Shown one piece after another: positions 1 to 7,928 of a stretch of 64,000 nucleotides of DNA; position 1 is the first letter of the stretch, and each line of letters starts with the position of its first letter. This stretch comes from Pseudo-nitzschia pungens. Taxonomy: Eukaryota > Bacillariophyta > Bacillariophyceae > Bacillariales > Bacillariaceae. The stretch is taken from positions 1,178,001-1,242,000 of the forward strand of contig CM074768.1 of NCBI GenBank assembly GCA_037355855.1, in the 5' to 3' direction. The notes below the pieces were generated by a model that ran no database searches, was not told the origin of the DNA, and was given only the letters and a program-made list of their open reading frames with translations. The position numbers and the translations under genes were made by a program.

Positions 1-94
1 CAACTTCAAATAATCACGATGCCCAATGCGGGATAAATCAATCAACCGTCTCACTCGCTTTGCATTCGGAGTCACTTTGGTGGTACAAAATACT

Positions 95-127
95 AGTAGT
101 GGTAGTGGTAGTGGTAGTCGTAGTAGT
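95..127. repeat. GGTAGT/TAG microsatellite
   Basis: Five to six imperfect copies of TAGTGG/TAG triplets stand in tandem. It is a simple sequence repeat with no coding context. Confidence 0.7.
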
Positions 128-1155
128 TACTGGTAATTACTAGTTTACCGGAACTGTGACCCGTGAACTGGAAGCGCAGCATTCTAGTAGACACGACCGC
201 GTTTTGAAATTTTGCATGGAAATAATGAGAGATTATTGATGAGAAAATAAGTTAGTGTTCCGCGAAAACTTCAAAATCGGGAATAAAAAATCAATGCAAT
301 AATTACCGGTAATTACTTCGTGCCGACGGGATAAATCTCTAAGATTACCGGTATTCTGTATCGGTTTTGGATGAGACTTGGTTCGAGTCGCATGCTGTCG
401 AATTGTGGATGGTACAACACAATCGGGCATATCCCCAAACAGTTGCTCTACCATGTCACAATCCATTTGGAATACTATTCTCAATGAATATCCGGTCCGG
501 TTCTGCACGCTTCACTCCTCACTACCGGTACGTACAAGTCTAACACAACATTGGGGCGAAATGTTTCCTTTTCTTTTTTTTTATAAAGAGAAGAGAGAGA
601 GAGATTCTCTTCGCTGTTCCAATGAGCAAACAACACTGCGATGCCTTCGTACCGTACCCGTACTACGGTTCCTAGACGGGGCTGGGCTCGTTTCGCTTGA
701 GGCTCGAAAAATAAAAATAAAAACCGCTTCAGGAATTGTCAATGAGACGACGGTTGGTGTTCCCTCCTGATCTCCTGACCGGTGTCCCATCGGTACCATC
801 TCGAGGAGGCATGCTGGAATAATCCCACCCAGCAGGATGGATTCATTCTCCGATCGTTGTTCGATACGTTTCACACTCACGACGCCAAGCAGGTGAGTCC
901 CGAGAGGTATCCCACTCCACCAAACAAACATCCACTGCCTTAAATCGCAGGAACGAACAAGCGAAGGAACAATTCACCGTAGTTAGTTTGTATTCTAAAT
1001 ACTACTGTAATATTGTTGCTCTGTACTGTACACAAGCTAACAAGTTCTGTACAGCAGGGTGTAGCCTCTATTTAAAAAATCATTGTATTCTGGTTCACGA
1101 CCCGATCGCAGCGCATGGTCCGCATCGAGTTTGCGCCTTCCATTTATCTGTGTCC

Positions 1156-1198
1156 GATCGATCGATAAATACTATTAAATAATATTTATCGATCGATC
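1156..1198. repeat. Hairpin (inverted repeat, 18-bp arms)
   Basis: The arms GATCGATCGATAAATA and TATTTATCGATCGATC face each other across a short A/T loop, with about one mismatch in 18. It lies beyond the 3' end of the minus-strand gene at 1403-2434. It could be a transcript-end structure or a miniature palindromic repeat; function not shown. Confidence 0.6.
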
Positions 1199-1402
1199 CA
1201 TCGTCCATGCAAGTTTTGGTTTCAAAACCAACCAAACCAAGCAACCAAACCAGTCCCATCCCACGTCCGTTCTACCAGCACCATTCCACCGGAGGCCAGT
1301 CCTCATTGGTTCTCTGCGCTCTTGTTTGCTTGCTTTCGTTTCATTTCATTTCATTTCATTTCATATCTTTTCTTTTCCATTCCATTCTGTTTTCGCTGTG
1401 TT

Positions 1403-2434
1403 TCATCGCGCCGTCGCCTCGTAGGTCCGGTAGTGGTACCAGGTGTCGTTGCAGCCGATCCACTCGCAGGTCAGCCCCAGGGTCGGGAGCGTGACGATCG
1501 CGTGCGTCGCCACGCCTCCCAGCAGCGGGGTCATCTCGACGCTGTACCCGCCGGCGGCGGCCCCCACCTCCGTGGCCACGCTCGCGGTGATCTTGGCGGT
1601 CCACTCCTCCAGAAAGTTTCCCCTGCGGGGCTTGTTGGGGTGGTCGTCCGGGAGGTGGTATCCCCGGAGCACCCGCTTGACCTCCTTCTTGGGCTCGAAG
1701 GAAGAGTTGGCCGGGCAGGTCTGGAGTCCGTACAGGTACAGGCCGGGCAGGACCAGAGCAAAGAGGAGCGTCTCCGAAAACAGGCTCGACAGGACCTTCA
1801 GGGCCATCCAGGCACCGAGCGCGAGCATGGCGTACTGGAAGTATCGCTCCTTGTCCTCCTCCGACATGTCCGCAAAGGGATTGGGAAGCGCATCGTCGGG
1901 GTTGTTTGGTTGTTGCTGCGTTGTTTGTCGTCGTGCCGTCGTGCGAATGTCGGCTCGGGACTGGCGGTTTCCCCGATCGATGGTGGCGCGGGACGGAGCA
2001 GCAGCAGCAGCAGCAGCAGCGGACGAAGACGATGAAAGGAGGCTGCCGAGGATCGATCCCCGGCCCTGCTTGTTTTCGCCGTCCGCTTGGTCCATCTCGG
2101 ATGCCGTGAGTTTCTGGTAGCCTCTGTACGAGTTGGCACACGAGACGTACGAGACGTTCTTTTGCAGAACGGGTCGTCCGTTCGTGCCGTCGACCAGTAT
2201 CTGGCACGTCTCTGCGTCCTTGGTCAGCAAGCCCACGATAGTGTTGGTCTTCGGGTTGTGGTGAATGTCCAGAAAATAGTGGTCCGTGAGTGGGGCGTTT
2301 CGCCGCAGCAGTCGGACGCCGTCGTCGTCGTTGTTGTTGTGCTGGATCTGGATCGACCACCCGTCGTTGGGTTTGACGGATCGGAGGTGGTTTAGTGCGT
2401 CTCTAGACGAGCGGGTGTTGCCTACAATGGTCAT
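1403..2434 (-). CDS. Predicted membrane protein, unknown function (343 aa)
   Basis: I do not recognise the family. The first ATG of the frame is at 2434; the frame runs further upstream but only through TTG and through a GATTC simple repeat, so I place the start at 2434 (MTIVGN...). Residues about 1-110 look like a compact folded domain. Residues about 115-190 are low complexity (Ser run, Ala run, Gln-rich). A hydrophobic stretch at about 199-236 probably forms one or two membrane spans. The C-terminal 100 residues contain a second conserved-looking domain rich in Gly and Thr, with a Cys pair near the end (LTCEWIGC). No signal peptide is evident, so an internal-membrane protein with soluble ends is the simplest reading. 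It is an unspliced single exon. The coding call rests on length, codon-like composition and the paired domain plus membrane layout. Confidence 0.75.
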   Translation of the reverse strand: MTIVGNTRSSRDALNHLRSVKPNDGWSIQIQHNNNDDDGVRLLRRNAPLTDHYFLDIHHNPKTNTIVGLLTKDAETCQILVDGTNGRPVLQKNVSYVSCANSYRGYQKLTASEMDQADGENKQGRGSILGSLLSSSSSAAAAAAAAPSRATIDRGNRQSRADIRTTARRQTTQQQPNNPDDALPNPFADMSEEDKERYFQYAMLALGAWMALKVLSSLFSETLLFALVLPGLYLYGLQTCPANSSFEPKKEVKRVLRGYHLPDDHPNKPRRGNFLEEWTAKITASVATEVGAAAGGYSVEMTPLLGGVATHAIVTLPTLGLTCEWIGCNDTWYHYRTYEATAR

Positions 2435-3736
2435 GGCGGGTTGTGTTGTGTCGTGTTTGATTCGATTCGATTCGATTGATTCGATTCGATCTATTTCTCG
2501 TTTTGCTTCTACCACGAGCAAAACTAGTTGGATCGTGTTGCGATACTGTCTCTGTCCTTTCGCCAACGCAATTTCCTTTCAAGGCTTCTCGTCTTCGCCT
2601 GTCGCTAGCTTTGGTTGTCGAGTTCTAGAACCGATATCAATGGCCTTTTAGCCCTCTCGCTAATAAAAAATGAGGACACTTTGATTTTGGTGTAATACAA
2701 TTAGTTGCGAGTACTCGTAACTTACTGAACTGATTGAAGCGTAACCTTACGAGTAATCTTAGGATGATGAGTTGGGGTGGCAGATGGCACTAACTCGTGG
2801 AATGATGGAACAGTTTTGATAGGTAAGATTACAGATTACCTGTACTGTACTAGCCTACTGTAGTACGGGTTCCCGTTCCTTTTCGTGGGACGGTCGCACC
2901 GCACGCTGCGACCATCGCTAAATCTTTTGCTGTACGGTACAGTTACAGGTAATTAGTACGTTACCCTACGACTGCAAAGGCCTTCAAAAAAACTATTCCA
3001 GTCTCGGTTACGACTAAAAAATAATCGTGAATCGTGATACTGTGCCGTACACGTACGTAAACCTTACATACTATCTACTGAACCTGCTGGTAACCTTACC
3101 TTACTTCTCTGGCAACGTTGGTCCGAAAAGGGAAGTAGATAGATACGAGGGGCAACCAAGGGTCCGTAACACCCGGGGGCGGGCGGAAGGAAGGATCTCG
3201 GTTGGGTCCTCCCTCCTTGCCTCCATGCGGTGCGTGGATCATCTGCCTCCCCGCATCATTCCGCGTCACGCAGCGGCACGACCAGCAGTGCCGACGCGAC
3301 GAAATGGGATGGGCGGTGCCGCGGGGAAGAAACATTTTATTTTTTGGGAAAAAAGTCGTGGAGAAGACAATCCTCTTCCCGTACGAACAGAGATGCGAAT
3401 GATATTGGAATGCATAACGTGTATTATACGGTACTGTAAGAATAGATAGTGAGCTCACGCATGTAAAGTACTGAGTGTTTCAAACTCTGCAATTGGAAAC
3501 GAAAGAGAGCTTTGGATCGAGGGAATAGGGTGTGCCTTCTTTTCAAAAATAGGTAGGACCAATTCTTCGTTGGTCTCCGGTTCTGTTCGTTCGTTTGTCC
3601 GATTCTCCCGGTGATGACCCATCCATCGCGATTGCTCGTTCTCCCATCGTTTCGCGCGACGCGTCTCTTGTTCCACACCGGGGTTCCATCTGTTTTCGTT
3701 GTTTCGGTCGACGCTCCCGCTTTTCAAGGTTGTTGC
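2435..3736. other. Intergenic region with dispersed short words
   Basis: The first 60 bp upstream of the gene at 1403-2434 hold a GATTC pentamer repeat (about 2457-2490). From 2700 to 3110 the DNA is rich in words such as CGTAACCTTACGAG and GGTAACCTTACC that recur throughout the window. Several short frames at 3027-3730 overlap on both strands and none has a recognisable domain. I see no gene. Confidence 0.5.
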
Positions 3737-4366
3737 CTAGGACGCTTTCACCTTTTTTCCCCGCGTCGTTGCCGCCCGGGCCCTCGCGGCCTCTTCCTCC
3801 GTCTCGTGCTCGTGAACCACCACGATTTCTTGCACCACCTCGTAGTCGCTCCCGACCACCAGCTGCATCACCTTGGCGCCGACGTAAGAGACCGCCAGCA
3901 ACACGAGGACCAGAAACATTCGAACGCCGACGTACGTGAGCACCCTGGTGACCGACGAATTCGCATTCGCATTGGCGTTGGCATCCCAGTAATCCGGGCT
4001 CCCGCCACTGGTTTCGCGCAGGGCGTCCTGGACCGCCAGAAAAAAGGGCTTGAAGTGGTAGGCCAGTCCCTGGATCTTACGGACGGCGAACCCGCCCCAG
4101 GTGTTCTGCCGCCAGTCCTCGTGGGCTCTCAGCTTGGCCTCGTAGGCCCTGCCCTCTCGCTCCATGCGGTCCATTTCTTGCATGTAGCCGCCGAAATCGG
4201 CACCGGGGTCGATGTCCGAGAGGACGAGCGTGGATTGCGTGGCGAACAGCAGCATCGACAAGAGGCAACGCATAGCGTGCCTGCCGCCGGTGCCGTTGCG
4301 CTTGCGATTCCCATTGCGATTCCCATTGCTTCTGCCGAGATAATCGAAAGGTGTGTTGGTCGTCAT
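3737..4366 (-). CDS. Predicted secretory/membrane protein, unknown function (209 aa)
   Basis: I do not recognise the family. The frame opens with ATG at 4366. A hydrophilic Asn/Arg-rich leader (residues 1-30) is followed by a second Met at 32 that starts a typical signal sequence (MRCLLSMLLFATQST, cleavage near residue 50). The true initiator could therefore be either Met. The mature part has a charged helical segment (about 60-95), a run of alternating Asn-Ala near 129-135, one strong transmembrane helix at about 144-168, and a charged tail rich in Glu, Arg and Ala ending in Lys residues. The layout is that of a single-pass protein with a lumenal N-domain and a short cytosolic tail. The gene is unspliced. 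Its upstream region carries pentamer repeats (GATGC/GTATT) near 4470-4560. Confidence 0.7.
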   Translation of the reverse strand: MTTNTPFDYLGRSNGNRNGNRKRNGTGGRHAMRCLLSMLLFATQSTLVLSDIDPGADFGGYMQEMDRMEREGRAYEAKLRAHEDWRQNTWGGFAVRKIQGLAYHFKPFFLAVQDALRETSGGSPDYWDANANANANSSVTRVLTYVGVRMFLVLVLLAVSYVGAKVMQLVVGSDYEVVQEIVVVHEHETEEEAARARAATTRGKKVKAS

Positions 4367-4979
4367 CGCGTCAATTTTGTTCTTGGTGCTGTCGCCCCCG
4401 AGGAAGATCGATCCTGTCTACCGTGTGTTCTCGCCGTCTTTCGGAGTCTCCTTCGTATCCCGGGATAGAAGAAGGATTGTATTGTATTGTGTAGTATAGT
4501 ATTGCGTTGAGATGCTTTTCGTTGCGATGCGATGCGATGCGTTGCGATGCGTTGCTCTAAGAAAACTTGTCACTTTTTGGTGTGTCAGGGATGGACGTCT
4601 CGAATCTCCAAGCTGAAGGCTGAAGTCGACGACCGACGACTCACTGATCACTGATCACTCCATCCTCCATCAGCCGAAACGTCTGGCGCGCGTTTCGTCT
4701 GGACTATTACGTACAAGTAGTATGGGTATTTTTTTTGAATCTCCACGAATCTTCTCATCGGTGAGAGCACGAATCTCGAATGAATCAATCTCTAATTTAC
4801 CGGTAAGGTTTACCGTACGGTAGAGTGACGAAAACCTTCATACTATCGTAGGTATATGTAATATGTACGATACCTACCTCACTCAGAAGCTGGTTTTGCC
4901 TCGTGTTGCAAAGATGCAATCAGTTTATTGAGATTCCAACGGATAGAGATTGACGCCATCACTACTAGTCAAAAAGATT

Positions 4980-5010
<31 letters not shown>

Positions 5011-5359
5011 GAGCACGAGTACGTACTGGTACCGAAGTGCAAACATGTAGGCCGGTAGAGTTGTGGTTGGGCCGTGATGCCTCGTCTGAATCTACGCACT
5101 CGACAGAATCGTGACGCGGAATGGCTCTCTCTAAAAAAAAAAACAGAATCTATGTACTAAGCTTATAACACTGCCAACCAGCCCCCAAATGCAATGCGCC
5201 ATTTCGGTACGACGGGCTGTTTCCATCCCTGCAGTCGCATGCGTTCCCGTTCCCATTCCCGTTCCCATCACATCGGATTGGAATTGCTCTATATTTGATT
5301 CCCAAATGGTCTTATCCAGTGCGTCATTGCTGCTTTGTCGCCACCCACAAAATCGTCTG
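4367..5359. other. Intergenic region
   Basis: This stretch lies between the membrane protein at 3737-4366 and the phosphatase at 5360-6430. It contains a GA dinucleotide run at about 4979-5006 and TACGGTA/GGTAAGG words near 4800-4880. No gene, RNA or element was recognised. Confidence 0.5.
4979..5006. repeat. (GA)n microsatellite
   Basis: About fourteen GA units in tandem, followed by GAGAACGAGAGC. Confidence 0.85.
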
Positions 5360-6430
5360 CTACGGAGGGAGTGCCGGGCCTATTACCGAGGCATCCTTCT
5401 TGGTTGCATCGGACGGTGGAGGTTCCGGACCAATGGTTTTGGTAGGGGGAAGACACGGCCCGACGATGGAATCCGCGGTTGTTGATGTTTTTGTTTTTGT
5501 TGCTGCTGTTTTTGTTGTATGTGGTAGAAGTGCCGGACCAATGGTTTTGGGGGGAGGAGACGGTCCGAGAACGGTGGTCGTATCGGCATCGTCATTCGCG
5601 TGGTGTTTCGCCGGCGGTGGAAGCGCCGGACCAATCGCGGACGGAGGAGCGGTCGGTCCGATGGATTTGGATTTTGGATTCGGAGGAAGAGACGGTCCAA
5701 TCGCGGCGGCAGCGGGCCCCGTGCTCGGTCCGATAGCGGCTTTGCGCGATGGCGGCAGGGACGGACCCACCGCGGACTCGCGTGTCCCGCCGTTGGCAAT
5801 TCTCTTTCGTTTTTTGTTGTCGTTGGCATCGTTGCTCGCGGTCGGTTGTTGCTGGTCTCCCTGTTGCTGCTGCCGCTGCTGCCGATATACTTTCTCGCGC
5901 CCCCGCAGCCACGCTTCGAACGCCGGAATCGGACAGGCCCGGGGCCGCCTTCGCCGGATCAGTTCCAGTGCGTCGTCGTATCCGTAGCCCCGCTTGGCCA
6001 TGAGGTAAAGCACCACGCCAGAAGTCGATCTCGAAACCCCCCTCGAGCAGTGCACCAAGACGTTCCCGTGGCACAAGCCCCTGGCAATGAATCGCACGAT
6101 CGTCTCCCCGTGCCTCGCGTCGAGTTCGGCCACCGAGGTGGGAGCGTCGTAGATGGGGATCCGCTGGTAGCGAATGGCGCCCTTCGTCTCGAAGTAGTTA
6201 GGGACGCCGGCCTCGATGTTGGTTTGTTTCGGCGGCGTCACGTTGAGAACGTGGGTGATCTTCCAACGGTTCACGAGCTTGTCGTAGTCCTTGGCATCGG
6301 CCTTGCCGCCGAGGTACAGCGAGTGGCGCAGGGGGCGTCGCCGCTGCGCGCCCGCTCCACCGGAGCCGGTTCGTCGCTCGTTCTTGGGCGTCGAGTCGGT
6401 CTCGACGTCAAAAGTTGCCACCAAACTCAT
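5360..6430 (-). CDS. Dual-specificity protein phosphatase with proline-rich tail (356 aa)
   Basis: This is a cysteine-dependent dual-specificity phosphatase, which removes phosphate from Ser/Thr/Tyr residues. The catalytic domain spans about residues 36-180. It begins with LYLGG, carries the general-acid Asp near residue 95 (IYDAP) and has the P-loop HCSRGVSRS with the nucleophile at Cys128 and Arg134, matching HCxxGxxR. It ends with the usual AxxxxRxxRP-type helix. After a Gln-rich linker (about 183-200) the last 140 residues are a low-complexity tail built from about a dozen IGPxLPP or IGPxPPP units. These probably serve as ligands for proline-binding domains. Start ATG at 6430, single exon. 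The left end of the giant transposon lies only 150 bp upstream of this start, so the native promoter must be very short or has been displaced. Class is confident; substrate unknown. Confidence 0.9.
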   Translation of the reverse strand: MSLVATFDVETDSTPKNERRTGSGGAGAQRRRPLRHSLYLGGKADAKDYDKLVNRWKITHVLNVTPPKQTNIEAGVPNYFETKGAIRYQRIPIYDAPTSVAELDARHGETIVRFIARGLCHGNVLVHCSRGVSRSTSGVVLYLMAKRGYGYDDALELIRRRRPRACPIPAFEAWLRGREKVYRQQRQQQQGDQQQPTASNDANDNKKRKRIANGGTRESAVGPSLPPSRKAAIGPSTGPAAAAIGPSLPPNPKSKSIGPTAPPSAIGPALPPPAKHHANDDADTTTVLGPSPPPKTIGPALLPHTTKTAATKTKTSTTADSIVGPCLPPTKTIGPEPPPSDATKKDASVIGPALPP

Positions 6431-6570
6431 GGTCGACGAACGACAGGTCGAAGGAAATGGATTGAAAGATGTGTGGGATTACTGTACGGTATGTTTTGAC
6501 AGAGTGTCTTGTGTCTTGTGTCTGTTTTGTGTCGTGTGCGGAGAGATGAGAGAGTTTGTTTGTGAAACGT

Positions 6571-6580
6571 GAACGTGAAT
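6571..6580. repeat. Target-site duplication, left copy (10 bp)
   Basis: GAACGTGAAT immediately precedes the left terminal inverted repeat. The same 10 bp follow the right terminal repeat at 22160-22169. The match happens to extend to 13 bp (GAACGTGAATGGA), but symmetric termini (GGAGTT...AACTCC) give 10 bp. Confidence 0.88.
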
Positions 6581-6683
6581 GGAGTTAAAACAGTATATAG
6601 TACATTACGATTTGAATTTTACTTTAGTTCGGTACAAAATTTGGCGACAAAAAAAGATTTACATGCGATCGGACATTTACGAC
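6581..6683 (+). repeat. Left terminal inverted repeat of the MULE
   Basis: Begins GGAGTTAAAACAGTATATAG. The first 66 bp match the reverse complement of the right end at 63 positions (differences at offsets 8, 45 and 64). A less conserved gap (offsets about 67-84) is followed by a second matching block, GCGATCGGAC then TTTACGA, at exactly the same offset (85-102) in both ends. Confidence 0.92.
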
Positions 6684-6877
6684 ACCACTCCTCACTGTAA
6701 TTACTTTCCAGCAATCACTTCTTAAGTGTTTCAACCGCTGTTTCATATCCATTATCCAGCACGACCATTTATGTCTTTTCTCTTACTTTTTTGTCCACCT
6801 TCATTTTTTTCTTTGTTTTATGTATGTTGTCCTTTCACTGCATACCGGTAAAACAATTTTGACATCGTTATTACACC

Positions 6878-7760
6878 ATGATGATGTCCTCCACCAATCC
6901 ACCGTCACGCGGTAAGTAGAACTCCCCTTGCCTTATTTTTTCCCCTCTGTCAGTTCACCTCGTTTCTCATTCATGTTCCGCTAGTTTCGATATTTGTCCA
7001 CTTGGAACGCTTGCGACGCGCTAAGACACAGTTTTTTTACATTTTACCGTATCGGGTGAACTCGCCGTCCTCTGTTATTCAAATTTTGGGGACTACTGGG
7101 AATGCCTACACTGTTGTCATCTCCTCCTGCTCCATTATCTGTTCATGTCCCGACGTTCAATGTGGAGCCTCTCCTGTTTACACTTGTAAACATGTCTTAT
7201 TTTTGCTCACCGAGATTGGGTTTTCTCTCTCCCCCGGCGAATTCTCTCTCTCCATATTGACAATCTTGAATCGCCTTTCAAAACACCATTCTCCGCGAAT
7301 ACTCGATACCGAAACCTCTACCATGTGCTTTTCCTTGCTTCGAAAGCCGTGTGTTTATTGTCAAAAACCGACAATGAACTGCGCTATGTTCCTTTGTAAC
7401 CAGTGTTACTCCTCATTCCACCATCACCACATCGCCCTCCTGGATTCTGTCAATTGTCCTTTCTGTGGTAGCCTTTGGGCACCTATTTTTTCTGGTTGGG
7501 TCCACAATTATCGCAATCTATCCTCCGTTCTACTCTTTAATGGACACCGCCGACGTCCCCAACGTTGTGCTGATTCTAGGAGAAACTTGCCTTCGATTAA
7601 GTCTTCTAAAGCGAGTACTGTAATTAAAGTTCAACACCAATTATATCCCGGAGAAGACCCCGTTAGACATCCCCAGCATACGTCCACAACAAAATGCCAC
7701 ATTGTACCACCATCGCCATTGAGGACTCTAGATGACGGTTTTCCTTTTTCGGACAAATAA
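6878..7760 (+). CDS. SWIM zinc-finger protein with RING-like C-terminal finger, MULE accessory gene (spliced)
   Basis: Proposed structure: exon 1 6878-6911 (ATG ATG ATG...CGC G), GTAAGT donor at 6912, CTAG acceptor ending at 6984, exon 2 6985-7760. Splicing joins the leader MMMSSTNPPSRV in frame to the long frame. Exon 2 alone has no early ATG, which supports the intron. The predicted protein is 269 residues. Near residue 55-75 it has a canonical SWIM finger: the segment ICSCPDVQ...YTCKHVLF gives C-x-C-x12-C-x-H, preceded by the usual beta strands. Further on, a Cys/His array CVYC..., CNQC..., HHHH..., CPFC resembles a RING or PHD-like finger. SWIM domains normally follow the catalytic domain inside MULE transposases; here the finger is a separate gene at the far end of the element. 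I infer a DNA-binding or regulatory partner of the transposase. Confidence 0.78.
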
Positions 7761-7928
7761 ATTATTTCTACTATCGTGTTCATTTTCAATAATAAGACTA
7801 TTTCGTTGTACCATCTTTATTGCTTTCCCTTATTTGGCCTTGTTATGGTTTTGGCGTATGGCGTCTTTCCTTTATGTTTACGCATCAATTTCTTTTTTTA
7901 AACAACGTCTTTGGCCTGTTTCGATTCT

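Larger units (their letters stand above)
1..1402. other. Intergenic region, no gene recognised
   Basis: I found no reading frame here with convincing composition, domain or splice structure. Short frames on both strands (for example 378-770 and 581-931) look like chance. The stretch holds a GGTAGT-type microsatellite near its left end and a strong A/T-rich hairpin at 1156-1198. A run of TTTCA/TTTCG repeats (about 1336-1400) lies just past the stop codon of the minus-strand gene at 1403-2434 and is probably its 3' flank. Confidence 0.5.

Noticed and set aside
1356..2360. Alternative minus-strand and plus-strand frames over the membrane-protein gene
   Set aside because: They are Arg/Pro/Gly-rich shadows of the G+C-rich coding frame 1403-2434 and lack domains.
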